In this document: positions 46,743-56,157 of the stretch, piece by piece
How the letters are laid out: each line of letters opens with the position of its first letter
Numbering within the stretch: the first letter of the stretch is position 1
Source: Pseudomonas bubulae
Lineage (GTDB): Bacteria > Pseudomonadota > Gammaproteobacteria > Pseudomonadales > Pseudomonadaceae
Assembly (NCBI RefSeq): GCF_900618535.1
Contig: NZ_UYJA01000003.1
Span: 558,001-622,000, forward strand
DNA: 64,000 nt
Direction: 5' to 3'
The notes under the pieces: model-generated
Told to the model about the DNA's origin: nothing
What the model saw: the letters and a program-made list of their open reading frames with translations, nothing else
Database searches by the model: none
Translations under genes and position numbers: made by a program

Positions 46743-46936
46743 GGTATGGTCAGCATATAATTGGTGGTTTGGGAGGTGGAGATGTCCTCCTAGTTTGTGC
46801 TGATTAAAACTCAAATGGTGTGAAAGTAACTGGGGCCTATCTAATAACTGTTAACTTCGTTTGTGCTGCCCTCAGCGGAGCGGTATTGAAAGGCGTTTTT
46901 TCTCGTGCGACAGCTATTCAAGACTATCTATTTTAA
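46733..46936 (+). pseudogene. Possible decayed reading frame after cdiI
   Basis: One reading frame runs from an ATG at 46733 (overlapping the end of cdiI) to a TAA at 46934, broken only by a TAA at 46805. It reads MGLGYGQHIIGGLGGGDVLL, then, past the stop, NGVKVTGAYLITVNFVCAAL and a short tail ending AIQDYLF. It could be the remains of an orphan toxin or immunity module, or chance. The rest of the spacer to 47102 holds only a small hairpin (CAAGAGC/GCTCTTG, 47016-47038). Confidence 0.25.
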
Positions 46937-47102
46937 TAGTGCTGACTACGAGACCCAGCACAAAGCTTTCAGCCAAGGCAGGTTCTTAGCCTTTGAGAGT
47001 TAACTTAGGGAACACCAAGAGCCCAACCCGAGCTCTTGCGTGACTCCCATTAATTGCATGCGTTGCGTCAGGCTGGTAGTGATTTCCCAGCGCGGCCCTC
47101 CC

Positions 47103-48344
<1,242 letters not shown>

Positions 48345-48379
48345 GGCAAATCTTCCGGGGCGATAGGGGTGCGAGCTCA

Positions 48380-49231
48380 ATGCTCGACGCTATCCTAGAA
48401 TTCGCCTGCATGCCTGTCTCGCTGTATAAGGGAGCAAACCATCGCAAAAGGGGCGTCGCGATCAAACCACTCAATGATTTTTTGCTGGAGATCGATCGGA
48501 GCAACTGGACGGTGATCGGCAGCGCGACCGATTATCCTCAGGACTGGATCATCCCGGGCCATACTCATGAGAAGCATCAACTGCTGTATGCCATTGCAGG
48601 TGTCATGGTGGTTTACAGCGAGTCGAGCCAGTGGACCGTTCCCTCCAATCGGGGGGTGTGGATGCCCAGCGGCAGGGTTCATTCGATCCGCTGTGTGGGG
48701 CCGCTGAAAATGCGCAGTGTGTTTGTGCGACCCGATGCACTTGTGGACCTGCCTGCCGAGATAAGGGCCGTGAGCATCTCGCCGCTGTTGAGCGAGTTGA
48801 TCAAGGTTGCCGTGGGCCTGAAGCTGCCATATACCGCGCACACCCGCGAAGGTCGGGTGATGCAGCTGATTCTGGACGAGTTGGCTCTACTGCCCGCATT
48901 ACCCTTGCATCTGCCCCGGCCAGCCGATCATCGCATCAACGATATTTGCCTCAGGTTGCAAAAAAATCCCGCCGACAGTTCGACGCTGGCTGACTGGAGT
49001 ACCCATCTGGGCCTCGACGAAAAAACCATCCAGCGCCTGTTTCGCAAGGAGACCGGCATGACCTTCGGCCAGTGGCGCCAGCAGGCACGTTTGCTGCTGG
49101 CGGTTGAGCGCATGGCGGTGGGGGAGAAGATTATCGATGTGGCGTTTTCACTGGGGTATGAAAGTCCGAGTGCGTTCACCAACATGTTCAAAAAGCAGTT
49201 CGGCAAAACTCCCAGCCATTTTTTCAAATAG
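48380..49231 (+). CDS. AraC-family transcriptional regulator with cupin sensor domain
   Basis: The 283-residue regulator has an N-terminal cupin (AraC-binding) domain with GHTHEKHQLLYAIAGVMVVYSE and GVWMPSGRVHSIR. The C-terminal double helix-turn-helix (about 195-283) ends in the AraC signature IIDVAFSLGYESPSAFTNMFKKQFGKTPSHFF. The start is uncertain: ATG at 48380 leaves only 35 bases to the divergent MFS start, while ATG at 48410 leaves a more normal spacer. The arrangement (regulator plus exporter back to back) suggests it induces the exporter in response to a substrate. Confidence 0.87.
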   Translation: MLDAILEFACMPVSLYKGANHRKRGVAIKPLNDFLLEIDRSNWTVIGSATDYPQDWIIPGHTHEKHQLLYAIAGVMVVYSESSQWTVPSNRGVWMPSGRVHSIRCVGPLKMRSVFVRPDALVDLPAEIRAVSISPLLSELIKVAVGLKLPYTAHTREGRVMQLILDELALLPALPLHLPRPADHRINDICLRLQKNPADSSTLADWSTHLGLDEKTIQRLFRKETGMTFGQWRQQARLLLAVERMAVGEKIIDVAFSLGYESPSAFTNMFKKQFGKTPSHFFK

Positions 49232-49245
49232 TCTTTCGCTCGCTG

Positions 49246-49761
49246 CTACGAACCGCTACACACCTTGGCAGCAACCGGGTCGTCGGGGATAAACGAGTCC
49301 TTGGCTGAGGGTTTAAGCACCACGTAGCCGCGGCGCCAAGGCTGGTCATCGACCATGCTCCAGCGATGCCCCGTACCGGTGTTGTCTTCGGCGATCAGCA
49401 CTTCGCCCGGATGCAGGGTGAATTTTTCGCCATTGCGGGTCGCGAATGCCAGCGTGCCCGACAACGTGATGACGTACTGCGGCTCCGGGTCGTTGTGCCA
49501 GTCATAGGAAGCATGCGCCGGGCTTTGCTTGAAATGGATGGCGGTCACGTCGTTGCGCATGTTCTGGTCGATACGGCCTTGCAGAACATGGGAGGCGTTG
49601 TCCGCACCCGTACACAATTTGTAGGCCTTGATGGTGTCGGTAGTGGAGGTGGCGGCCTGGGCACCGCTCAGGCCAGCCAGGGTAATGGCGACAGCCGCTG
49701 CCGTGCGCAGGCCCAGGCGGTGGATTGCAGTGCGCTGCGGTGCGCGAGTGTGCTTATGCAT
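49246..49761 (-). CDS. Exported cupin-domain protein
   Basis: The 171-residue precursor has a signal peptide (AAAVAITLAGLSGAQA-ATS, cut near residue 37). A single-domain cupin follows: HASYDWHNDPEPQYVITLSGTLAF supplies histidines and an acidic residue, and LHPGEVLIAEDNTGTGHRW supplies the final histidine of the metal site. It is predicted periplasmic. The substrate is unknown. Its 3' end converges on the AraC gene with only 14 bases between. The ATG at 49761 is chosen for the signal peptide. Confidence 0.8.
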   Translation of the reverse strand: MHKHTRAPQRTAIHRLGLRTAAAVAITLAGLSGAQAATSTTDTIKAYKLCTGADNASHVLQGRIDQNMRNDVTAIHFKQSPAHASYDWHNDPEPQYVITLSGTLAFATRNGEKFTLHPGEVLIAEDNTGTGHRWSMVDDQPWRRGYVVLKPSAKDSFIPDDPVAAKVCSGS

Positions 49762-49937
49762 GGAGCAGGGTTCCCTTGTGCTGAATTGACGTGACAGGCA
49801 GCCATGTTCTGCGGGGGAGCGGCTCTGGACAATTAACAATTTGTTTATGGGTTATAAAAGCCCGGCTGATCGAGACGGACTTTTGGTGAGCGCTGATGGG
49901 GTTGGTTGCCCGCTCATGCCATTGCCAGCATTCAGCG

Positions 49938-50957
49938 TTACTGCAAATGTGCCTTGAGTTCTTGCGAGGCTTGCAACATGGCAGAGCGCACTGCAGGCAC
50001 CTGGCTGACCACGTTCAAAAGACCAAAGTCGTGAATCATGCCGTTATAGCGAACCGCAGTGACCGGTACTCCTGCCTGATCCAGCTTGCGGGCGTAGGCT
50101 TCGCCTTCGTCACGCAGTACATCGGCACTGGCGGTTTGTACCAGTGCAGGTGGCAGCCCCTTCAACTGATCCACCGATGCGCGAAGTGGCGAGGCGTAGA
50201 GGTCGGCACGTTGCTTGGGGTCGGTGGTGTAGTTGTCCCAGAACCACTTCATCATGTTGCGGGTGAGAAAGTGGCCCTCGGCAAATTGCTTGTAGGATCC
50301 GGTATCAAAGTTGGCATCAGTCACTGGCCATAGCAGCACCTGGTATTTGATCGCCGGTGTGCCTTTGTCTTTGGCCATCAGGCTGACCACAGCGGCCATA
50401 TTGCCGCCCACGCTGTTGCCTGCAACGGCCAGGCGTTTGCCGTCTACATTGATTTCGCTGCCGTGCTCGGCCACCCACTGGGTTGCCGCGTAGGCCTGGT
50501 TGATGGCTGTCGGGTACCTGGCTTCGGGGGAGGGGGTGTAGTCAACATACACCGCCACTGCCCCGGAACCCGCGACCAGGTCGCGTATCAGGCGCTCGTG
50601 GGTCGGGTAGTCTCCCAGCACCCAGCCGCCACCGTGGAAGTACATGAACACGGGCAAGATGCCTTTCACGCCTGCCGGGCGCACGATGGTCAGGTTGATA
50701 TCCTGACCCTCGACGGAAATGGTCTTTTGGCTGATATCGGCTTTGGGCAGAGTCAGCTCTACCCCCGACTGGGCACTCGCCAGCACCGCACGCGCATTTT
50801 CAGGCGAGAGCTTCTCGATGGGTGTGCCGCCACTGGAATTCAATGCATTAAGGAAGTTCCGGGTGTTGTGTTCAATACCGGTGTCAGTTGCTGCGAACGC
50901 GCTGCCTATAGATACAGCGAGGATTGACCCCGCCAGGATTTTAACAAGAGTGCTCAT
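49938..50957 (-). CDS. Secreted alpha/beta hydrolase, hormone-sensitive lipase family
   Basis: The 339-residue precursor has a signal peptide (MSTLVKILAGSILAVSIGSAFA, cut after A22). It is a class IV esterase/lipase with the oxyanion motif FHGGGW (108-112), nucleophile S182 in GNSVGG, D279 (SADVLRDEG) and H309 (GMIHDFG). These enzymes hydrolyse short-chain esters. Secretion to the periplasm suggests scavenging or detoxification of an external ester. It follows the exported cupin on the same strand after a 176-base gap, so co-transcription is possible but unproven. Confidence 0.9.
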   Translation of the reverse strand: MSTLVKILAGSILAVSIGSAFAATDTGIEHNTRNFLNALNSSGGTPIEKLSPENARAVLASAQSGVELTLPKADISQKTISVEGQDINLTIVRPAGVKGILPVFMYFHGGGWVLGDYPTHERLIRDLVAGSGAVAVYVDYTPSPEARYPTAINQAYAATQWVAEHGSEINVDGKRLAVAGNSVGGNMAAVVSLMAKDKGTPAIKYQVLLWPVTDANFDTGSYKQFAEGHFLTRNMMKWFWDNYTTDPKQRADLYASPLRASVDQLKGLPPALVQTASADVLRDEGEAYARKLDQAGVPVTAVRYNGMIHDFGLLNVVSQVPAVRSAMLQASQELKAHLQ

Positions 50958-51236
50958 GTTTTTATCTTCATCGCAGTGGGTTGAGCGTACACGTACGGGT
51001 GTACATCGCAATTGCCTAAATGGGCGACGAAGTTATGCTCAAGCTGGCTGAAAGCGTCAACTTCCAGACTGTTAGAGGATTTGTAGTCGGAAAAACCAGC
51101 GGCTCATTCTGTATTTGTTTTTCACGACAGTTGTTTGATGAGCGTTTACAAGTTGCCCGGGTTTTATCTGGCGAGTGCAGGCCAACTCATTACCGTTAAG
51201 GGTGGCAATGAGCTGAAAGCCGCGCCTGCGCAATAA
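50958..51236. other. Spacer between esterase and sulfur gene
   Basis: Carries the esterase promoter and the 3' flank of the oxidoreductase gene. No gene or strong structure seen. Confidence 0.35.
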
Positions 51237-52475
51237 TCAGCACTTGGCCACCCCCACCCGCCACTGCGAAGGGGGCACCAGGCCGTTGACCAGGTAGTTG
51301 CCGACAATGCGTGACTTGTAGACCCGGGGGTTGTGGTTGGCCAGGGTGCGGGCGTTGCGCCACAGGCGGTCCAGCGCCTTGTTGCTGGCGGTGGCGCTGG
51401 CGCCCAGGGCATCGAACAGCGCCGTAGTCGCGGCCAGGGTGGCGTCTACCACGGGGTTGACCGCCAGGCACACTTCCAGTTCGGCCAGTGCCACCTGCGG
51501 GTCTTCATGGGTCAGCGGCTGCTCACTGGCAATGGTGTATTGCGCGGTGCTTTCCAGGCGCTGCGCCGCGTACCGGGCAATGGCCTGTGCCGCATAGGCC
51601 TGGCTGGCCACCTCGCCAATCACTTGCAGCAATTGCACGTCCTGCGCGGCGCTGTCGGCATTGCCCGTAGAGAAGGTTCTGGAGCGGCTGTGCAGTTCGT
51701 CGGCACCACTCAAGGCGGCGCGGCGGGCGATGCCGGCCAGGGTGCTCAGGTGGTAGATCTGGAAGAACGATTGGCCATAGGCAAAACGCTGGTCGGTGGC
51801 GCGGGGTTCATCGTTCACCCGCACGTTGTCGAAAATGCAGGTACCGCTGGCCGTCAGGCGCTGACCAAAGCCGTTCCAGTCATCAATGATTTGCACGCCG
51901 GGGGCCTTGAGATCGACCACTACGCTGTACAACGTGCCATCGTCACCGGTGCCGATGGTGTTGATCAGGTCACTGTAAAGGGCGCCGGTGGTGTAGAACT
52001 TTTTCCCGCTGATACGCAGCGAGCCGTCTTCAGCCCGGTGGATGCGGGTTTCGAATTCGCCACGGGTCTGGGTGCCCACCTCGGTACTGCCCGGCGACAG
52101 CAAAACGCCCTGGCTGAGTGTGTCCAGCCAGCGGGCCTGCCAGTCGAGATTTTTCGACACCAGCACTTCTTCGCAGAACCCAAAATGCCCGCGCAAGGCC
52201 TGGGTGATGTTGGAGTCGGCTGCGGACAATTCGGTCAACAGGGCGAGCAACTCAACCAGCGTGGCGTCCTGACCGCCATAGCTGGTCGGCAGACGCCAGC
52301 GCGGCAAGCCCAGGGCGTTCAGTTGCTGGATCACCTTGCCCAGGTGGCTGCGCGAACCATCAGCTTCGGCGGCTTGTGCGCCGATTTGGGCAAACAGCGG
52401 GCGAAAGGGAGCGGCCAGTTGTTCGTAACGGGCGCTTGGGGCGCTGCCCCAGATATCAAGTTGTGGATTAGGCAT
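51237..52475 (-). CDS. Acyl-CoA-dehydrogenase-fold flavin monooxygenase, DszC/SfnB type
   Basis: The 412-residue protein has the acyl-CoA dehydrogenase fold, but its wording follows DszC/SfnB-like flavin oxidoreductases used in sulfur scavenging (LPTSYGGQDATLVELLALLTELSAADSNITQALRGHFGF, ISGKKFYTTGALYSD). These use reduced flavin to oxidise sulfur or related atoms in organosulfur compounds when sulfate is scarce. The ATG at 52475 gives the expected N-terminus. It is divergent from a sulfonate-type binding protein gene and a DszA/NtaA-type monooxygenase gene, supporting a sulfur-acquisition role. The substrate is unknown. Confidence 0.85.
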   Translation of the reverse strand: MPNPQLDIWGSAPSARYEQLAAPFRPLFAQIGAQAAEADGSRSHLGKVIQQLNALGLPRWRLPTSYGGQDATLVELLALLTELSAADSNITQALRGHFGFCEEVLVSKNLDWQARWLDTLSQGVLLSPGSTEVGTQTRGEFETRIHRAEDGSLRISGKKFYTTGALYSDLINTIGTGDDGTLYSVVVDLKAPGVQIIDDWNGFGQRLTASGTCIFDNVRVNDEPRATDQRFAYGQSFFQIYHLSTLAGIARRAALSGADELHSRSRTFSTGNADSAAQDVQLLQVIGEVASQAYAAQAIARYAAQRLESTAQYTIASEQPLTHEDPQVALAELEVCLAVNPVVDATLAATTALFDALGASATASNKALDRLWRNARTLANHNPRVYKSRIVGNYLVNGLVPPSQWRVGVAKC

Positions 52476-52744
52476 GCAGTCTGACCTTGCCGGGCCTGCG
52501 CTCAAAGGCGCGCTGGCGCTGAAATGAGTGAAGTAAATACGGTTAGGCCCAGTGGTCTGGTGAAGCCACCCTAATACTAGATTGGTCAAATGCTTAATAC
52601 CAAAAACAGCTAACCAAATACCCGGACAGGGTTCTATGGATATGCCTTAAAAGTATTGGTTGCTTATGTCTTTATTGCGCTAGCTTCTAAAAACGCCACG
52701 CTTGGCGACTCAAAAAGCCTCTTTTCTCAAAGCCAGACTGCATG

Positions 52745-52780
52745 CCTACAGATGGTTGATTCAGCTGTTAACTCTGTAGG
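52745..52780 (+). promoter_or_regulatory. Leader hairpin covering the ribosome site of the binding-protein gene
   Basis: CCTACAGA (52745-52752) is complementary to TCTGTAGG (52773-52780). The right arm ends in AGG of the AGGAA ribosome site used by the ATG at 52789. Inner pairing GTT/AAC lengthens the stem. Translation could be switched by unfolding. There is no known riboswitch match. Confidence 0.4.
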
Positions 52781-52788
52781 AATTCTTA

Positions 52789-53712
52789 ATGACAACACGT
52801 CAAAAATTGCTCGGCCTGTTGGGTCTGGCCTCTCTGGTGCTGCATGGCACTCCCGCCTGCGCCGCTACCCCGCAGACCCTGGTGGTGGGCGATCAGTTCT
52901 TCTCCAACCGCATTGTTCTCGAACTCTCGGGTGAGCTTAAAGATTTGCCCTATACCATCGATTTCAAGCGCTTCAATACCGGTTCGCCGGTAGCCTCGGC
53001 CGTCGCCAGCGGCGCCCTGGATATTGGCGTGGTAGGCGATACCCCGGTGATCAGCCTGGCGGCCAACGGTGCCCCGGTCAAAGTCGTGGCCAGCACCCAG
53101 ACCAGCCTTAACGGTGTCGGCATTGTGGCCCGCCCGGGCATCCATTCGGTGGCGGATCTCAAAGGCAAGACCGTGGCGATCTGGAACGGCTCCTGGAGTC
53201 AGCAGATGATGTTCAAGGCCCTTGACGAAGCAGGCGTGCCACGGGACAGCGTGAACTACAAGTTCCTGTTGCCGGCGGAGGCGAGCATGGCCTTGAGCCA
53301 GGGCGATATCGATGCCTTCGGCACGTGGGAACCCTATGTGTCGCTGCAGGAAAAAGAAGGCAGCACCCTGATCCGCAACGCCAAGGGGCTGATGAGCGCA
53401 CCGACTTATGTGGTTGCCTATGAGCCGGTGCTGGCGCAAAAGGGCGAGATCATCAAGGACTTTGTTGCGCGCCTGACCCGCGCCCGGGAGTGGAGCCAAA
53501 GCCATGTTGATGAATACGCTGCCGCCTGGTCCAAGGCCAACCAGTCCTCCCCGGAAATCGCCAAGGCCTGGTTCAAGCGTGACGCCATTACCGTGTTGCC
53601 GATCTCGCCCACCATTGTCAGCGAAGCCCAGGCCACTTCTGACTTTCTATACGACGCCAAACTGCTGAAAAAGCCGTACGACGTCACTCCCATGTTTGAC
53701 CGCGCACTCTGA
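52789..53712 (+). CDS. ABC transporter substrate-binding protein, aliphatic sulfonate (SsuA/TauA) type
   Basis: The 307-residue periplasmic protein has a signal peptide (ACA-ATP near residue 25) and the SsuA-like fold. Motifs include VGDQFFSNRIVLELSGEL, SGALDIGVVGDTPVISLAANG, GIHSVADLKGKTVAIWNGS and DIDAFGTWEPYV. It should capture an organosulfur compound. No permease or ATPase gene is adjacent in this window, so it must use components encoded elsewhere. The LLM monooxygenase gene starts 17 bases downstream in the same transcript. Confidence 0.87.
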   Translation: MTTRQKLLGLLGLASLVLHGTPACAATPQTLVVGDQFFSNRIVLELSGELKDLPYTIDFKRFNTGSPVASAVASGALDIGVVGDTPVISLAANGAPVKVVASTQTSLNGVGIVARPGIHSVADLKGKTVAIWNGSWSQQMMFKALDEAGVPRDSVNYKFLLPAEASMALSQGDIDAFGTWEPYVSLQEKEGSTLIRNAKGLMSAPTYVVAYEPVLAQKGEIIKDFVARLTRAREWSQSHVDEYAAAWSKANQSSPEIAKAWFKRDAITVLPISPTIVSEAQATSDFLYDAKLLKKPYDVTPMFDRAL

Positions 53713-53729
53713 CAACCAAGGAAAACCTT

Positions 53730-55049
53730 ATGGCCAAGCAAATGGCACTGGCGGGGTTTATGCTTTCGGGCCCCGTGGTACATAGCCACGCGGTGTGGCG
53801 TCACCCGCAAACCCATAGCCACTTTCTCGACCCCGACTACTACATCGAAATCGCCAAGACCCTGGAAGAGGGTTGTTTTGACCTGTTGTTTTTCGCTGAT
53901 CGCCTGGCGGTCGGCGATCAGGCCGGGCAATCCCGGGCGCGTTCCTTCGAGTTGGGTGCGCAGGATGCGGCGCGGCTCGATCCGCTACCGATTCTCAGCT
54001 TGCTGGCCGGTCACACCAAGCATATTGGCCTGGGGCTGACACGCTCTACCACCTACTACCAACCGCCCCATGTGGCGCGGGCCATCGCCTCCCTGGACCA
54101 TATCTCCAGAGGTCGCAGCGCCTGGAATATCGTGACCTCGATGAACGACAGCGAAGCGCGTCTGTTCGGCCATGCCCAGCACCTGGCCCACGATCAGCGC
54201 TACGCCCGCGCCGATGAGTTTGTCGAACTGGTGCTCAAACTGTGGAACAGCTGGCAGCCGGATGCGCTGGTGCTGGACAAGGTGCGCGGCATCCTCGCCG
54301 ACCCGAGCAAGATCGATGCCTTCAAGCACAGCGGCACCTACTTCGACTGCGAAGGCCCGCTCAATATTCCGCGAGTGCCACAGGGCCAGCCGGTGCTGAT
54401 CCAGGCCGGAGCCTCGGGGCGGGGTCGCCAGTTTGGTTCACGCTGGGCTGAAGTGATTTTCAGCATCAACAGCCGGGTAGAGCGCATGCTCGAATTCCGC
54501 CAGGACATCCACCAGCAAATGCGCGCCATTGGCCGCAACCCGGATGACTGCAAAATCCTCACGGCGGTCATGCCATTTATTGGCGGCACTGAAGCTGAAG
54601 CGATCAAAAAGCGCGATGAGCACAATGCATTGGCCAACCCTGAACTGGGGGTTATCACCCTGTCGACCCAGTCCAATTTCGACTTTACCCAATTCCCGCT
54701 GGACACCCGCCTGCTGGATATCGCCCGGCACTCGGCCACCCCCGACGTGATTGCGCAAAAACTGCGTCTGGAACGTGACATCACCCTTGGCGAGTACGGT
54801 GCGATCATGGCCGCCAGTATCCGCGTGCCGCAATTGGCGGGGACCGCAGAGAGCGTGGCGCAGCAATTGATCGACTGGCTGGAGTTGGGGGCCTGCGACG
54901 GTTATGTGGTGTCGCCTGCCTACCTGCCCGGCACTTTCACCGAGTTCACCGAATCGGTGGTGCCGATCCTGCAACGCCGCGGTTACCTGCGCAGCGCCTA
55001 TGAGCATCCGACCTTGCGTGGGCATCTGGGGTTGAAAAGTTTCAATTGA
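53730..55049 (+). CDS. FMN-dependent monooxygenase, NtaA/SnaA/DszA (DmoA) family
   Basis: The 439-residue luciferase-like flavin enzyme follows the NtaA/DszA subgroup: AGFMLSGPVVHSHAVWRHP, DLLFFADRLAV, LGLTRSTTYYQPPHVARAIASLDHISRGRSAWNIVTS, NIPRVPQGQPVLIQAGASGRGRQFGSRWAEVIF. These two-component enzymes use FMNH2 from a separate reductase to cleave C-S or C-N bonds, for example sulfone or dimethyl sulfide attack. It is co-transcribed with the binding protein and divergent from a DszC-like gene. A dedicated flavin reductase is not in the cluster. Confidence 0.9.
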   Translation: MAKQMALAGFMLSGPVVHSHAVWRHPQTHSHFLDPDYYIEIAKTLEEGCFDLLFFADRLAVGDQAGQSRARSFELGAQDAARLDPLPILSLLAGHTKHIGLGLTRSTTYYQPPHVARAIASLDHISRGRSAWNIVTSMNDSEARLFGHAQHLAHDQRYARADEFVELVLKLWNSWQPDALVLDKVRGILADPSKIDAFKHSGTYFDCEGPLNIPRVPQGQPVLIQAGASGRGRQFGSRWAEVIFSINSRVERMLEFRQDIHQQMRAIGRNPDDCKILTAVMPFIGGTEAEAIKKRDEHNALANPELGVITLSTQSNFDFTQFPLDTRLLDIARHSATPDVIAQKLRLERDITLGEYGAIMAASIRVPQLAGTAESVAQQLIDWLELGACDGYVVSPAYLPGTFTEFTESVVPILQRRGYLRSAYEHPTLRGHLGLKSFN

Positions 55050-55125
55050 AACCGGAGTGCGAAGGGTTCACTCCTGAACCCCTCGCCAATGACGGATTGC
55101 TCGATAGCCCCTGAGGCCGGTTCCT

Positions 55126-55170
55126 TTACAGAATATTCAATGGGTAGCTGACAATCACCCGATGCTCGTC
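55126..55170 (-). pseudogene. Remnant of an OprD-family porin C-terminus
   Basis: The minus strand reads DEHRVIVSYPLNIL then stop. This is the terminal beta strand of OprD-type porins; oprD in this window ends DVRIIAEYPLNIL. The DNA over the last about 45 bases also aligns with the end of oprD. Upstream of it there is no porin coding sequence, so it looks like a deletion scar. Confidence 0.6.
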
Positions 55171-55312
55171 GCAGCCTCGCTCCGCTCGACAGCGGCTACA
55201 GGTGCTTGGCAGTTGTGCAAGGACTGTAAAGTTGGGTAAATCTTGGCTTCGAGCCTTGCTCGCACAGGTATAAGGGCGGCGTTTTGTCCCTGTTGAAAAT
55301 GAGCGTTCGGTC

Positions 55313-55456
55313 ATGAAATTGAAGTCTGTTGTTAAAGCGATGGTTGTAGCGGTGGCGGTATCGGCCTTGTCAGGCTGCTGGATGTTTATGCCGCCAGGTG
55401 GCGGTGGCGGTGGTGGCGGTCATGGTGGCGGTGGTCAGCACGGTGGTCAGCGCTGA
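55313..55456 (+). CDS. Small glycine-rich lipoprotein
   Basis: The 47-residue product has a lipoprotein signal (MKLKSVVKAMVVAVAVSALSGC, lipobox LSGC, lipidated C22). The tail WMFMPP is followed almost entirely by Gly, His and Gln. The signal has the right charge and length, and the ATG-to-TGA frame lies cleanly between its neighbours. The ribosome site is weak. Gly-His-rich tails can bind metals, but no function is known. It is transcribed towards baeR, 32 bases past its stop. Confidence 0.6.
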   Translation: MKLKSVVKAMVVAVAVSALSGCWMFMPPGGGGGGGGHGGGGQHGGQR

Positions 55457-55488
55457 TCGGGTGAGTCGCTCTATTGTGGGCGCTGGCA

Positions 55489-56154
55489 TTACAATTCCAG
55501 CTTGTAGCCCACGCCATACAACGACTGGATCGGGTCTTGCCCGGGGCTGGCCTGGGCCAGTTTGCGCCGCAGGTTGCGGATATGGCTGTCCACCGTGCGG
55601 TCAGTGACCACGCGATGGTCGGAGTAGAGTTTGTCCAGCAACTGGTCACGGGAAAATACCCGCCCCGGGGCGCGGGCGAAGGTGTTGAGCAGGCGCAGTT
55701 CAACCGGGGTCAGGTCCAGCGCCACGCCATCGAACGAGGCGCGATACTGCGCTTCGTCGATCTGCAGGCGGGCCCGGGCCACCTGCTCGAACTGCGGGCT
55801 GCGGCGCAGGATGGCCTTGACCCGGGCCACCACTTCACGCGGGCTGAACGGCTTGCAGATATAGTCGTCAGCGCCCAGATCCAGCCCCAGCAGGCGGTCC
55901 ACTTCTTCTACCCGAGCGGTGATCATGATGACCGGGATTGCGCTGAAATCCCGCAGCTCCTTGCAGATTTCCAGGCCGTCGCTACCGGGCAGCATCAGGT
56001 CCAGCAGGATTAGCCGTGGCGCATGGCTGCGTACCCACGGCACCACGTCCAGGCCGTTGTCCAGGCAATGCACGGCGTAACCGGCGAGGGTCAGGTAGTC
56101 ATGCATCAATGCGGCCAGTTTAGGCTCATCTTCAACGATCAGAATCGTGTCCAT
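55489..56154 (-). CDS. baeR: Envelope-stress response regulator BaeR
   Basis: The 221-residue OmpR-family regulator has a receiver domain with phosphoacceptor D52 ([13 protein letters not shown]) and K104-type KPF motif ([23 protein letters not shown]). The winged-helix output domain ends [18 protein letters not shown] and YGVGYKLEL. Its wording follows E. coli BaeR closely along the whole length. BaeR activates drug-efflux genes on envelope damage. It begins 3 bases after the baeS stop, and the pair is divergent from a complete RND pump, its likely target. Confidence 0.9.
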   Translation of the reverse strand: MDTILIVEDEPKLAALMHDYLTLAGYAVHCLDNGLDVVPWVRSHAPRLILLDLMLPGSDGLEICKELRDFSAIPVIMITARVEEVDRLLGLDLGADDYICKPFSPREVVARVKAILRRSPQFEQVARARLQIDEAQYRASFDGVALDLTPVELRLLNTFARAPGRVFSRDQLLDKLYSDHRVVTDRTVDSHIRNLRRKLAQASPGQDPIQSLYGVGYKLEL

Positions 56155-56157
56155 GCT

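Noticed and set aside
52476..52788. Sigma-54 promoter for the sulfur genes
   Set aside because: No GG-N10-GC element with correct surrounding bases was found in the divergent spacer.
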